Source of the DNA: SZUA-217 sp964194555 | GTDB taxonomy: Bacteria; Actinomycetota; Acidimicrobiia; Spongiisociales; ZC4RG35 | NCBI GenBank assembly: GCA_964194555.1 | Contig: CAXMMT010000010.1 | Location: 1-64,000, forward strand | DNA length: 64,000 nt | Reading direction: 5' to 3' | In this document: in pieces, positions 15,642-25,161 of the stretch | How the letters are laid out: every line of letters starts with the position of its first letter | Position numbering within the stretch: the first letter of the stretch is position 1 | Program-made: the position numbers and the translations under genes | The notes under the pieces: model-generated | Databases searched by the model: none | Seen by the model: only the letters and a program-made list of their open reading frames with translations | Told to the model about the DNA's origin: nothing

Positions 15642-17540
15642 ATGACCTACAAAGCCGTTTATGAGCGCTCGCTTCGCGACCCAGAGGCCTTCTGGGGCGA
15701 GGCGGCCGAGTTGATCGATTGGGAAGTGGTTCCACAGCAGATACTGGACGATTCTCGCCCACCGTTTTATCGCTGGTTTCCCGATGGGGTTCTCAACACA
15801 TGTCACAACGCTCTTGATCGGCATGTGGACGGGGGACGGGCGGACCAGTTGGCATTGGTCTACGACTCACCGGTAACCGAAACCGTCAGGTCCTTTACCT
15901 ATAGGGAGTTCCGTGACAAGGTTGCCATCGTTGCGGGCGCCCTCTCCGACCTCGGGGTCAAGAAAGGCGACAGGGTCATCATCTACATGCCGATGGTGCC
16001 GGAAACCGCCATGGCCATGCTCGCCTGTGCTCGCATCGGCGCAGTCCATTCGGTGGTGTTCGGAGGCTTCGCGGCTAATGAGCTGGCGACGAGGATCGAC
16101 GACGCCCGACCGGTGGCGATTCTCTCGGCGAGCTGTGGGATCGAGCCCGGACGGATCGTCGAGTACAAACCGTTGCTCGATGCGGCGATCGACCTCGCCG
16201 ATCACAAACCTGACACCGTGATGGTGCTTCAGCGTCCCCAGGCCCGCGCAACCATGGTGGAGGGGAGAGACGTCGATTGGTCTGAGACGGTGAGCGCTGC
16301 ATCACCGGTTGACTGTGTTTCCGTATCGGCCACGGATCCGCTCTATATCCTCTACACCTCAGGAACCACAGGAGAGCCCAAGGGAATCGTTCGGGACAAC
16401 GGTGGCCACGCGGTGGCGTTGGCGTGGTCGATGCGCGCGCTGTATGGCGTTGAGCCGGGTGAGACGTATTGGGCGGCATCGGATCTCGGCTGGACCGTCG
16501 GGCACTCCTACATCGTGTACGCGCCACTGTTTCACGGATGCACCACCATCCTCTACGAGGGCAAGCCGGTCGGCACACCCGACCCTGGTGCGTTCTGGCG
16601 TGTGATCGCTCAGCACGGCGTCTCCGTTCTCTTCACGGCCCCCACCGCTTTCCGAGCCATAAAACGCGACGACCCCGATGGCGAGTTCATCGCCCGCTAC
16701 GACCTTTCCGAGTTTCGGACGCTGTTCCTGGCGGGAGAGCGTTGTGACCCCGACACCCTTCACTGGGCAGAGGAAAAGCTGGGTGTCCCCGTGATCGATC
16801 ATTGGTGGCAGACGGAGAGCGGCTCGCCCATGGTCACCAACCCGATCGGAATCGAGACTTTCGCGGTCAAGCCGGGTTCACCAACCCTTCCCGTTCCCGG
16901 TTATGACATACGAGTGCTCAAAGAGAGCGGGGAGGAGTGCGACCCGGACGAGATCGGCGCCATCGTTGCTCGCCTGCCATTGCCTCCGGGCGCGCTGCCG
17001 ACGCTATGGAACGCTGACGATCGTTTCGTCGAGGCCTACATGAGCACCTTCCCCGGGTTCTATCTCACCTCGGATGCCGGCTACAAGGACGAAGACGGTT
17101 ACTTCTACATCATGAGCCGCATCGATGACATCATCAATGTGGCCGGTCACCGGTTGTCGACGGGAGCGATGGAAGAGGTCCTGGCCGAGCATCCCGACGT
17201 CGCGGAATGTGCCGTCTTCGGTGTTGCCGATCAGCTGAAAGGGCAGCTTCCGGTCGGCTTCGTCGTTCTGCAGGCCGGCGCCGATCGTGTTCCGTCCGAG
17301 GTCGAGTCCGAACTGGTGGCGATGGTCCGGGAACGGATCGGCCCGGTGGCTGCCTTCAAGAAGGCGAGTGTGGTCTCTAGGTTGCCCAAGACCCGTTCAG
17401 GCAAGATCCTCCGAGGGACCATGCGCAAGATCGCCGATGGAGAAGAGTGGACCATGCCGGCGACCATCGACGACCCGGCGATTCTTGACGAGATCGGTGT
17501 GGCGCTGTCGAACATGGGTTATGGGAAGGAAACACAGTGA
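15642..17540 (+). CDS. propionyl-/acetyl-CoA synthetase-type ligase
   Basis: A 632-residue adenylate-forming enzyme. The N-terminal WGEAAELIDWEVVPQQILDD and the FPDGVLNTCHNALDRHVDGG segment are typical of the PrpE/acetoacetyl-/acetyl-CoA synthetase branch, in which short acids are activated through an acyl-AMP. The phosphate-binding loop is YTSGTTGEPKGI, and the C-terminal Lys motif PKTRSGKILRGT contains the Lys commonly acetylated for control. Propionate is more likely than acetate from overall resemblance, but substrate is not certain. The start at ATG 15642 gives the normal length. Its TGA overlaps the GTG of the next ligase gene. Confidence 0.8.
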   Translation: MTYKAVYERSLRDPEAFWGEAAELIDWEVVPQQILDDSRPPFYRWFPDGVLNTCHNALDRHVDGGRADQLALVYDSPVTETVRSFTYREFRDKVAIVAGALSDLGVKKGDRVIIYMPMVPETAMAMLACARIGAVHSVVFGGFAANELATRIDDARPVAILSASCGIEPGRIVEYKPLLDAAIDLADHKPDTVMVLQRPQARATMVEGRDVDWSETVSAASPVDCVSVSATDPLYILYTSGTTGEPKGIVRDNGGHAVALAWSMRALYGVEPGETYWAASDLGWTVGHSYIVYAPLFHGCTTILYEGKPVGTPDPGAFWRVIAQHGVSVLFTAPTAFRAIKRDDPDGEFIARYDLSEFRTLFLAGERCDPDTLHWAEEKLGVPVIDHWWQTESGSPMVTNPIGIETFAVKPGSPTLPVPGYDIRVLKESGEECDPDEIGAIVARLPLPPGALPTLWNADDRFVEAYMSTFPGFYLTSDAGYKDEDGYFYIMSRIDDIINVAGHRLSTGAMEEVLAEHPDVAECAVFGVADQLKGQLPVGFVVLQAGADRVPSEVESELVAMVRERIGPVAAFKKASVVSRLPKTRSGKILRGTMRKIADGEEWTMPATIDDPAILDEIGVALSNMGYGKETQ

Positions 17541-19171
17541 CCCTGTCAATAGCCGCCGGCCCAACCGACACCCCCTTGTTGTCCTCCACCATCGGCGCCA
17601 ACCTCGAGGCCACAGTGGATCGATTTCCCGATCGAGAGGCTCTCGTGGTTGTGCATCAGGGGATTCGTCAGACCTGGGCTGAGTTCTACGACACCATCAA
17701 TGAGGTGGCCAAAGGCCTCATGGCAATGGGAATCCAGGTCGGCGACCGGGTCGGCATGTGGAGTCCCAACTTCGCCGAGTGGGTCTACATCCAGTACGCC
17801 ACCGCCAAGATCGGCGCCATCCAGGTCAACATCAATCCTGCCTATCGGGTCAACGAGCTTCAGTACGCCCTCGAACAGTCTGGCTGCCGTCTCCTGGTGA
17901 CACGCACCGAGTATCTGACTTCGGGATACCGTGACATGGTCGACGAGGTTGCACCCGGTATTCGAAGTCTCGAAAAGGTGATCTACTTCGACACCGACGA
18001 CTGGGCGGAGTTGATCGAAGCGGGGGCGACGGTGTCCGACCACGATCTGGCTGCGCGCGCCGACTCTTTGGATCCCGGCGATCCGATCAACATCCAGTAC
18101 ACGTCGGGTACGACCGGGCACCCCAAGGGCGCCACCCTCAGCCATCGAAGCATTCTCAACAACGCTCTTTTCGTCGGCAATGCCTGCGCCTACACCGAAG
18201 AGGATCGGATTTGCATACCGGTTCCGTTCTATCACTGCTTCGGCATGGTCATGGGCAACCTGGCATGCTCGGTATTCGGGGCGACGATGGTGGTGCCGTC
18301 GCCGACGTTCGACCCCGAAGCCGTGCTACGAACGCTCCAGGACGAGCGGTGCACCTCGCTCTACGGTGTTCCGACGATGTTCGTCGCCGAGCTCGGCCTA
18401 TCAGGTCTGGCGAGTTTCGATCTCTCTGCCATGCGCACCGGCATCATGGCCGGGTCACCCTGCCCGACGGAGGTGATGCGCCGCGTCATCGATGACATGG
18501 GCATGGCGGAGGTCACCATTGCGTACGGCATGACCGAGACGTCTCCCGTCTCAACCCAAACGAGCACCGACGACTCTGTCGAGCATCGGGTATCGACAGT
18601 GGGACGGGTCCTTCCACACGTCGAATCCAAGATCGTCGACCCCGAGACTGGTGAGGTGGTTCCCCGTGGCGAGGAGGGCGAATACTGCACTCGGGGCTAC
18701 CACGTGATGCTGGGCTACTGGAACGACTCTGAGATGACTGCCGAAGCCATTGATGCCGATGGGTGGATGCACTCGGGCGACCTGGCCACCATGGACCACG
18801 ACGGCTACGTCAACATCGTCGGTCGGATAAAGGACATGATCATCCGTGGCGGCGAGAACATCTATCCCCGCGAGATCGAGGAGTTTCTCTACTCCCACCC
18901 GGCCATCGCCGATGCCCAGGTCATTGGGGTTCCCGACGAGAGATACGGTGAGGAGATCATGGCCTGGGTCCAGCTTGTTGTCGGCGCAGAGCTAACCGAG
19001 GACGAGCTGAAGGACTTCTGCAGAGACAAGATCGCCCACTTCAAGATTCCCCGATACGTCAGGTTCGTGAGCGAGTTCCCGATGACGGTCACCGGCAAGG
19101 TTCGCAAGGTCGAGATGCGTGACAAGTCGATCGCCGAACTCGGACTGGCTCCTACTTCAGCCACGGCCTGA
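17537..19171 (+). CDS. acyl-CoA ligase of the FadD type
   Basis: A 544-residue fatty acyl-CoA ligase (acid + ATP + CoA to acyl-CoA). Motifs in order: YTSGTTGHPKGATLSH, PFYHCFGMVMGNL, YGMTETSP, then GWMHSGDLATMDHDGY and GRIKDMIIRGGENIYP, ending FPMTVTGKVRK with the catalytic Lys. Resemblance is to medium/long-chain ligases. The GTG start overlaps the upstream stop (GTGA), and the benzoate ligase follows 8 bp after its stop, so the three ligases form one operon. Confidence 0.82.
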   Translation: MTLSIAAGPTDTPLLSSTIGANLEATVDRFPDREALVVVHQGIRQTWAEFYDTINEVAKGLMAMGIQVGDRVGMWSPNFAEWVYIQYATAKIGAIQVNINPAYRVNELQYALEQSGCRLLVTRTEYLTSGYRDMVDEVAPGIRSLEKVIYFDTDDWAELIEAGATVSDHDLAARADSLDPGDPINIQYTSGTTGHPKGATLSHRSILNNALFVGNACAYTEEDRICIPVPFYHCFGMVMGNLACSVFGATMVVPSPTFDPEAVLRTLQDERCTSLYGVPTMFVAELGLSGLASFDLSAMRTGIMAGSPCPTEVMRRVIDDMGMAEVTIAYGMTETSPVSTQTSTDDSVEHRVSTVGRVLPHVESKIVDPETGEVVPRGEEGEYCTRGYHVMLGYWNDSEMTAEAIDADGWMHSGDLATMDHDGYVNIVGRIKDMIIRGGENIYPREIEEFLYSHPAIADAQVIGVPDERYGEEIMAWVQLVVGAELTEDELKDFCRDKIAHFKIPRYVRFVSEFPMTVTGKVRKVEMRDKSIAELGLAPTSATA

Positions 19172-19179
19172 ACACGGCC

Positions 19180-20706
19180 ATGCAGACCGGACCCAACGTG
19201 AGCACCCTCATCGATGGGTGGCTCGAGGCGGGGCGAGGGTCGGAGACTGCGCTGATAACGGCAGACGACGAGGCGTGGTCTGCCGACAGGCTCCACGCCG
19301 CGGTGTGCAGCGTTGCCGGTCGGCTCGCCGATGCCGGGATTCGGAGAGAAGATCGCTTGATGCTGGTGCTGGACGACACGCCTGCATTTCCGGCGATATT
19401 CCTGGGGGCCATGCGCATCGGGGCAATTCCGGTCCCGGTCAACTTTCTAGCCCGTCCTGAGGACTTCGGCTATTTCCTCGATGACTCCTATGCGGTGGCC
19501 GCAGTCGTCGATCATGCGTTTCTGAAGATCGTCGGCCCTCAGATCCTCTCCCGGCCCGATGTGCGTCTGATAGTCGGCAACGGGCCGGCGCCCGACGATG
19601 CCGGCTCCCTCGACGAATGGATGGGAGACGATGTTGGCGATGTCACTCCGGTCAACACCCACCCCGATGACATGGCGTTCTGGCAGTATTCGTCCGGCTC
19701 GACCGGTCCGCCGAAAGGTGTCGTTCACCGCCATGCCAGCGTGGCGGCGACCTGTACCGCATATGCAGAATCGGTGTTGGGGATCGGCCGGCGTGATGTG
19801 GTTTTCTCCAGCACCAAGATGTTTCACGCATACGGTCTTGGCAACAACCTGAGTTTCCCGTTGTGGACGGGAGCGACATCTGTCTACCTGACAGGTCGAC
19901 CATCTCCCGACCGGCTACTGGAGCGGATCCGCCGTCAGAGACCGTCTGTGCTTTTCACGGTGCCCGCCCTGTACAACGCGATGCTCGCTGACCCAGGTTT
20001 CGACGAGACGGATTGGTCGGCGGTGCGGACGGCCGTCTCAGCCGCCGAACCGCTGCCGCCGGAGATCTGGAGGCGATTCCTCGATCGCACCGGTCTCGAG
20101 ATCCTCGACGGCATCGGCTCCACAGAACTGCTCCATATCTACTGTTCGAATCGGAAGGACTCGGTGAAACCCGGTACCACCGGCATACCTGTTGACGGCT
20201 ATTCACTCGAGATTCGTGATGTCGACGGCGAGCTTTGTGAGACAGACGAAGCGGGAGAGATGTGGGTCAGGGGCCCTAGCGCTCTGAGTGCCTACTGGAA
20301 TCAGCCGGATCGCACCAGGGACAAGATCCGCGGCGACTGGTTCCTTTCCGGTGATCGCTACCGCATGGACGCCGACGGCTTCTACACCTACATGGGCCGG
20401 GTCGACGACATGATGAAAGTCGGCGGTTTATGGGTTAGCCCGATCGAGATCGAGAACCGATTGATGGAACATGAGGCAATAAGTGAGGCCGCAGTTGTCG
20501 CGGTGGACATCGATCACCGTTCGAGGATCAAAGCCAGCGTGATATTGACTGAAGGACACCATGGCGGGGAGGCGCTCACCTCCTCGCTTCAGAAGTGGTG
20601 CAAGGCTGCACTACAGCGTCACGAGTTCCCTCATGTGGTTGAGGTCGTCGACGATTTTCCTAGAACAGCCACAGGAAAGATCCAGCGATTCCGGCTGAGA
20701 GATTGA
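19180..20706 (+). CDS. benzoate-CoA ligase family protein
   Basis: A 508-residue ANL ligase of the benzoate-CoA ligase family. It carries WQYSSGSTGPPKGVVHRH, SSTKMFHAYGLGNNLSFPLW (the family's aromatic-pocket segment), DGIGSTELLHIY and KVGGLWVSPIEIE, and ends PRTATGKIQRFRLRD. It would form benzoyl-CoA (or a substituted analogue) in the cytoplasm, the entry step of the box pathway. boxB and boxC follow immediately on the opposite strand, converging with a 2-bp gap, which supports the substrate assignment. Confidence 0.85.
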   Translation: MQTGPNVSTLIDGWLEAGRGSETALITADDEAWSADRLHAAVCSVAGRLADAGIRREDRLMLVLDDTPAFPAIFLGAMRIGAIPVPVNFLARPEDFGYFLDDSYAVAAVVDHAFLKIVGPQILSRPDVRLIVGNGPAPDDAGSLDEWMGDDVGDVTPVNTHPDDMAFWQYSSGSTGPPKGVVHRHASVAATCTAYAESVLGIGRRDVVFSSTKMFHAYGLGNNLSFPLWTGATSVYLTGRPSPDRLLERIRRQRPSVLFTVPALYNAMLADPGFDETDWSAVRTAVSAAEPLPPEIWRRFLDRTGLEILDGIGSTELLHIYCSNRKDSVKPGTTGIPVDGYSLEIRDVDGELCETDEAGEMWVRGPSALSAYWNQPDRTRDKIRGDWFLSGDRYRMDADGFYTYMGRVDDMMKVGGLWVSPIEIENRLMEHEAISEAAVVAVDIDHRSRIKASVILTEGHHGGEALTSSLQKWCKAALQRHEFPHVVEVVDDFPRTATGKIQRFRLRD

Positions 20707-20708
20707 GG

Positions 20709-22154
20709 CTAGGGCAGTTTCACGTACAGGAATTCTTCTGGCATGTTGTGGATGCCCTTGGTCGGTGGGGCGATCCATCCCGCGAACTTTCCCGGGGCAA
20801 ACTCAGGCTGCATGAGACCCTGAATGAAGGCCTCATCGTCTGAGTCGGGCAGCCAACTGCCCCGTTCAGAGACCCATTGATCTTCGGTCAGGACATTGCC
20901 GGAGGGCGACACATAGATACCCGAGAACTCCCCGATGACACGATTGAAGGCAATATGCGGCAGTCGGATCTCGAAGTTGATCCCGGTGTCGGCTATCACC
21001 CGATTCCACCGATTCACCCCACCCGAGCAGTCGCCGATGAAATCGTCGCGCAACCTCGCGTTCAGAGCGTTCAACGCCGGCACTTCGATCAGACCCAATA
21101 CCCCGTCGACCAACTTGGTCACCGGGTATGTCGCTGCGAGAAGCTGGTGGTCGTCCTCCAGTCGCTCTTCGTGATAGCGACCTTTGACCCCGGCGTTGAA
21201 GAATTTGGCGGCGTTGGTGGACTCCTCGGAGCCGAAGAGGTCCAAAGTCAATGAGAAGTGGAGGTTGGTCTTGCGTTGGATCGTGGGCAGGTCGATGACT
21301 CCGAGGGCTCGTACAGCCTCGGAGTCGTAGGGGTCGTCGATGCCGGCTTGGCTCATCGCCTCGCAGGTCCTCTGAACGATCCGCTGAACGCCGGTGTATC
21401 CCACGAACATGTGATGAGCTTCCTCGGCCAACATGAATCGGCAAGTTCGACTCAGGGGGTCAAAGCCAGACTGGGCAAGAGCCTCGAGTTGCATCTTGCC
21501 GTCTCGATCGGTGAAGAACGTGAACATGAAAAAGGAAAGCCAATCGGGTGTTTCCTCGTTGAACGCTCCCAGCATCCGGGGTCGATCAGCGTTTCCGGAT
21601 TGTCGGAGCAAAAGCTCCTGGGCTTCTTCACGCCCGTCGCGGCCGAAGTATTTCTGCAGCAGATAGACCATCGCCCACAGGTGGCGGCCCTCCTCGACGT
21701 TCACCTGGAACAGGTTGCGCATGTCGTATAACGATGGCGCGGTGGAGCCGAGATGGCGTTGTTGCTCCACCGACGCAGGCTCGGTATCTCCCTGGATGAC
21801 GATCAAACGACGCAGCATGGCTCGGTACTCGCCGGGGATCTGCTGCCAGACCGGCTCTCCGAGATGCACACCGCACGGAATTGTCCTGTTCTCCACAGCC
21901 GGCGCCAGCAGGATCCCCCATCGATACTCGGGCATCTTCACATAGTCGAACTTCGCCCATCCGTCCTTTTCGACACTGATCGCCGTGCGGAGATAGACGT
22001 CGGCCATCTGGAATCCGTCGGGGCCCATCGACATCCACCAGTCGAGATATCCGGGATGCCATTCCTCCAGGGCCCGGCGGAGCTTGGGATCGTCGGCGAG
22101 TCCGACATTGTTCGGGATCAGCGCGTCGTAGTCAACGAGGTCCGAGCTCATCAA
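20709..22154 (-). CDS. boxB: benzoyl-CoA 2,3-epoxidase, BoxB subunit
   Basis: A 481-residue diiron oxygenase that epoxidises benzoyl-CoA. Iron ligands are visible in VNVEEGRHLW (E-x2-H) and FMLAEEAHHMF (E-E-x2-H). Length and the flanking segments (YVKMPEYRWGILLAPA, FTFFTDRDGKMQLEALAQSG) match BoxB. It needs electrons from a BoxA reductase, which is not in this window. The gene overlaps the end of boxC by 4 bases and is downstream of it in one operon. Confidence 0.92.
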   Translation of the reverse strand: MMSSDLVDYDALIPNNVGLADDPKLRRALEEWHPGYLDWWMSMGPDGFQMADVYLRTAISVEKDGWAKFDYVKMPEYRWGILLAPAVENRTIPCGVHLGEPVWQQIPGEYRAMLRRLIVIQGDTEPASVEQQRHLGSTAPSLYDMRNLFQVNVEEGRHLWAMVYLLQKYFGRDGREEAQELLLRQSGNADRPRMLGAFNEETPDWLSFFMFTFFTDRDGKMQLEALAQSGFDPLSRTCRFMLAEEAHHMFVGYTGVQRIVQRTCEAMSQAGIDDPYDSEAVRALGVIDLPTIQRKTNLHFSLTLDLFGSEESTNAAKFFNAGVKGRYHEERLEDDHQLLAATYPVTKLVDGVLGLIEVPALNALNARLRDDFIGDCSGGVNRWNRVIADTGINFEIRLPHIAFNRVIGEFSGIYVSPSGNVLTEDQWVSERGSWLPDSDDEAFIQGLMQPEFAPGKFAGWIAPPTKGIHNMPEEFLYVKLP

Positions 22155-23797
22155 ACTCTCCTTTTGTCAAAGTCGGGCCGACGGCCGGTGCCGAAGCTTC
22201 GCAATGCGCCGCTTTCGCCGGCAGCATTCGGGCGTTGAAACACCCAGTTCTGCCATGCGGTGAGTCGACCGAAGATCTTGGTCTCCAGTGTCTCGGGCCC
22301 AGGGAACCGCAGGTTGGCCTCCATTCCGGTGAGGGCGTCAGGGCTGAACGATGACCGTTCTTCGAGAATGATCCGGAGTTCGTCGTCCCAGTCGATTTCA
22401 TCGAGGATGTCCGTGACCAATCCTGCCTCCAGTGCCTGCTCGGCCGTCAGCGATACATCGATCGCCTCCAACGCGCGCTGCCTACCGGCATCATCTCCCC
22501 AGAATCGCACTTCGATACGCGTGAGTTGCTGAGAGGTCGTCAGCATCGACGTGCTTGATTCTGTGAACAAGAGGATCGCCGGCTTCTCCTCGTCTTCGCG
22601 AACCCCCTGGAACATGTACGACCGATCGGCGGCCAGGACCAGCTCTGCCAGGAATCCGGCGAAACAACTGTGTGGCTCGACGAGGGTCATGATCGTTCGC
22701 GAGGTGAGATCGACACGCTTGACGACCCTCTTCCAGAGGTGGAGGACCTCGGCGATGAACCAGTCGGAGGAGTGGGCGTGGAGGAACCGGTCGTGTTCGA
22801 GTACGGCGTCGAGGTCGCCGGTAGAGCGAATCAGGATGGTGCCGATCACCAACTCGTTGTTGCGGATGTGCAGTAGGGCATCGTCGAGTTCGCGCGCTAG
22901 ACGCAAGGGCCAGAAATCGGCGCCTTCCTCGGCGGCGGATCCAGCGTCGGCGGGTGACCGCTGGTCGGGCCCGCCGATGATGATTGTGGCGATCCCCGCC
23001 GATCGGTCAATCTCGACTTTGAGACTCGAGTAGTCCACTCCGTCATCGTGAAAACTCCGATGGAGATCGCTGAGTTTCACACCTCTGGCGTTTGCCGGCC
23101 TGGCGGAGAGAGCCGCCATTCCCGCGGCCCGCTCACTCACCGTCGACTCAAAGGACGAGCTAGCTATCAGCTCGTCGACCAGGTTCCAGTCGAGCGCTCG
23201 CTTGCCCTTGATCCCTTCCTGAACCGTGCAGAAAACATCGGCACGATCTCGCCGGACAAATCGTTTGTCGACAAGGCGTGTCAGTCCGCCCGTCCCCGGG
23301 AGAACGCCGAGGAGGGGCACCTCCGGCAACGAGACACTCGCCGTGCCGTCGTCGATCAACATGATGTGATCGGTTGCCAGCGACAACTCGTAGCCACCGC
23401 CGGCGGCCGTTCCGTTGATGGCGGTCAGGTATCGTTGACCGGAGTGCTCGGTGGCGTCCTCGATAGCGACCCTGGTCTCGTTGGTGAACTTGCAGAAGTT
23501 GACTTTGAGTGGATGAGAGGCTGAGGCGAGCATCGCGATGTTCGCTCCGGAGCAGAAAACGCGATCCTTCAGCGAGCCGATGACAACCGCTCCTACTTCG
23601 GGATGCTCGAATCGGAGTCGTTGAACAGCGTCGGCTAGCTCGATGTCGACGGAGAGGTCGTACGAGTTGAGCTTGAGCTCGTATTCGTCACTGAGTCCTC
23701 CGGCGGGATCGACGTCCATATCCAGATACGCAACTCGGCCGTCGAATCGGAGACGCCAGTGTTTGTATCGATCGGGATGGGTCTGAAAATCGATCAC
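22151..23797 (-). CDS. boxC: benzoyl-CoA-dihydrodiol lyase, BoxC
   Basis: A 548-residue crotonase-superfamily lyase that opens the epoxide ring of 2,3-epoxybenzoyl-CoA, giving 3,4-dehydroadipyl-CoA semialdehyde and formate. The N-terminal crotonase half has VFCSGANIAMLASASHPLKV and GTAAGGGYELSLATDH. GTG 23797, preceded by TTGGAGAG, is preferred to an ATG at 23986 because conserved sequence starts at VIDFQTHPDRYKHW and the result has BoxC length. Released formate could be oxidised by the formate dehydrogenase encoded 8 kb away (inference). Confidence 0.9.
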   Translation of the reverse strand: MIDFQTHPDRYKHWRLRFDGRVAYLDMDVDPAGGLSDEYELKLNSYDLSVDIELADAVQRLRFEHPEVGAVVIGSLKDRVFCSGANIAMLASASHPLKVNFCKFTNETRVAIEDATEHSGQRYLTAINGTAAGGGYELSLATDHIMLIDDGTASVSLPEVPLLGVLPGTGGLTRLVDKRFVRRDRADVFCTVQEGIKGKRALDWNLVDELIASSSFESTVSERAAGMAALSARPANARGVKLSDLHRSFHDDGVDYSSLKVEIDRSAGIATIIIGGPDQRSPADAGSAAEEGADFWPLRLARELDDALLHIRNNELVIGTILIRSTGDLDAVLEHDRFLHAHSSDWFIAEVLHLWKRVVKRVDLTSRTIMTLVEPHSCFAGFLAELVLAADRSYMFQGVREDEEKPAILLFTESSTSMLTTSQQLTRIEVRFWGDDAGRQRALEAIDVSLTAEQALEAGLVTDILDEIDWDDELRIILEERSSFSPDALTGMEANLRFPGPETLETKIFGRLTAWQNWVFQRPNAAGESGALRSFGTGRRPDFDKRRV

Positions 23798-24006
23798 TTT
23801 GTGCTCTCCAACGTAAGTACCGTCGTGGGTCTCGACGAGACAGGGGCGTCGTCTCGCCAGGACGCAGTACGAAGGCGCACCCGGTGCGGTGCGTCGAGGA
23901 CGAGGACGCCGCGAACGGGGTTCGCTGTCCGTCGAGACTTCAGCGTACTTGCGTTGGGGGGCACCTTGGGAGTGTAGGTAGGGCACCCGCGTCCTATTCT
24001 TGGCGG

Positions 24007-25146
24007 ATGCCTGACCAACCGACCACCACCGATCTCAGGGGACTCGGAAGTCTCAAGTGGACCTACTTCGACGAGGACGTTCTCGCCGCCTGGGTTGCGG
24101 AGATGGACTTCGGATTGGCCCCATCGATCACGGCGGCGTTGCATGACGCGGTCGACCGCGGTGATACGGCCTACCTCTCCCCAGCCAAAGAGAATGCGGT
24201 GGCCGACGCCGCTGTTGCTTTCTGGGCCGATCGTCTCGACTGGAAAGTGACTGCCGATCGGGTGTTTTCGGTCCCCGATGTTGTCGAAGGCATCCGGCAC
24301 GCCATCGTTCATCTCACCGTGCCGGGCTCGGCTGTGGCGCTGCACACCCCGGCGTATTATCCGTTCTTCTCGATGGTGGAGCGTGCCGACAGGTCCGTCG
24401 TCGAGGTGCCCGCCAAGCGTGACGCCGAAGGCGTTTCCCGGATCGACGTCGACGGAGTGGATCGAGCCTTTGGGGAGGGGGCTGGCTCGCTGGTTCTCTG
24501 CAATCCGTGGAACCCGACCGGTCGCAGTCTGTCGGCTACCGAAATCGAGGAGGTCGTAGCTGTCGCCGCTTCCCACGGTGGGCGCATCATCTCAGACGAG
24601 ATCCATGCAGTTCTGACCTATGAGGGATCAGAGCACGTTCCAGCAGCGTCGGTGGATCCTGAGACAGTGGTGACCGTGACCTCAGCTTCCAAGGCGTGGA
24701 ACCTACCGGGTCTCAAATGTGCTCAGGTTGTTCTGACGAACGACGCGGACATTGATCCCTGGAGCGACTATTTCACGTTCGAGAAAAGGGTGGCTGTGGG
24801 CACCTTCGGGTTGGTCGCCAGTGCGGCCGCCTATGACGGCGGCGAGGCGTTCCTGAACGAAGTCATGCTGCGTCTCGAGGTCAACCGCAAACTTCTTGGC
24901 GATCTGATCGCTGCTCACCTGCCTGGCGTCGTGTACACCCCACCGGAGGCAACCTATCTCGCCTGGCTCGACTTCCGGCCGTACGGGCTGGAGATGCCTG
25001 CCGAGTTTCTGCTGTCCCACGCCCGCGTTGCGCTGTCCGAAGGGGCTCCGTTCGGTGCGGGTGGTGAGGGTCATGCCCGTCTCAACTTCGCCACATCCCC
25101 ATCGATCCTCACCGAGATGGTCGAACGGATCGGTGCTGCGCTGTAA
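24007..25146 (+). CDS. PLP-dependent aminotransferase/C-S lyase, MalY/PatB type
   Basis: A 379-residue fold-type I PLP enzyme. PLP is held by Lys in TSASKAWNLPGLKC, with the MalY/PatB hallmark, and by DEIHAVLTY upstream; WVAEMDFGLAPSI at the N-terminus and HARLNFATSPSIL at the C-terminus also fit. Members are cystathionine beta-lyases or related C-S lyases, some acting as aminotransferases. The ATG 24007 gives the family's usual start. The gene is divergent from boxC, and the shared 209-bp gap probably holds both promoters. Confidence 0.82.
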   Translation: MPDQPTTTDLRGLGSLKWTYFDEDVLAAWVAEMDFGLAPSITAALHDAVDRGDTAYLSPAKENAVADAAVAFWADRLDWKVTADRVFSVPDVVEGIRHAIVHLTVPGSAVALHTPAYYPFFSMVERADRSVVEVPAKRDAEGVSRIDVDGVDRAFGEGAGSLVLCNPWNPTGRSLSATEIEEVVAVAASHGGRIISDEIHAVLTYEGSEHVPAASVDPETVVTVTSASKAWNLPGLKCAQVVLTNDADIDPWSDYFTFEKRVAVGTFGLVASAAAYDGGEAFLNEVMLRLEVNRKLLGDLIAAHLPGVVYTPPEATYLAWLDFRPYGLEMPAEFLLSHARVALSEGAPFGAGGEGHARLNFATSPSILTEMVERIGAAL

Positions 25147-25161
25147 CGACTCGAGCCTTGC

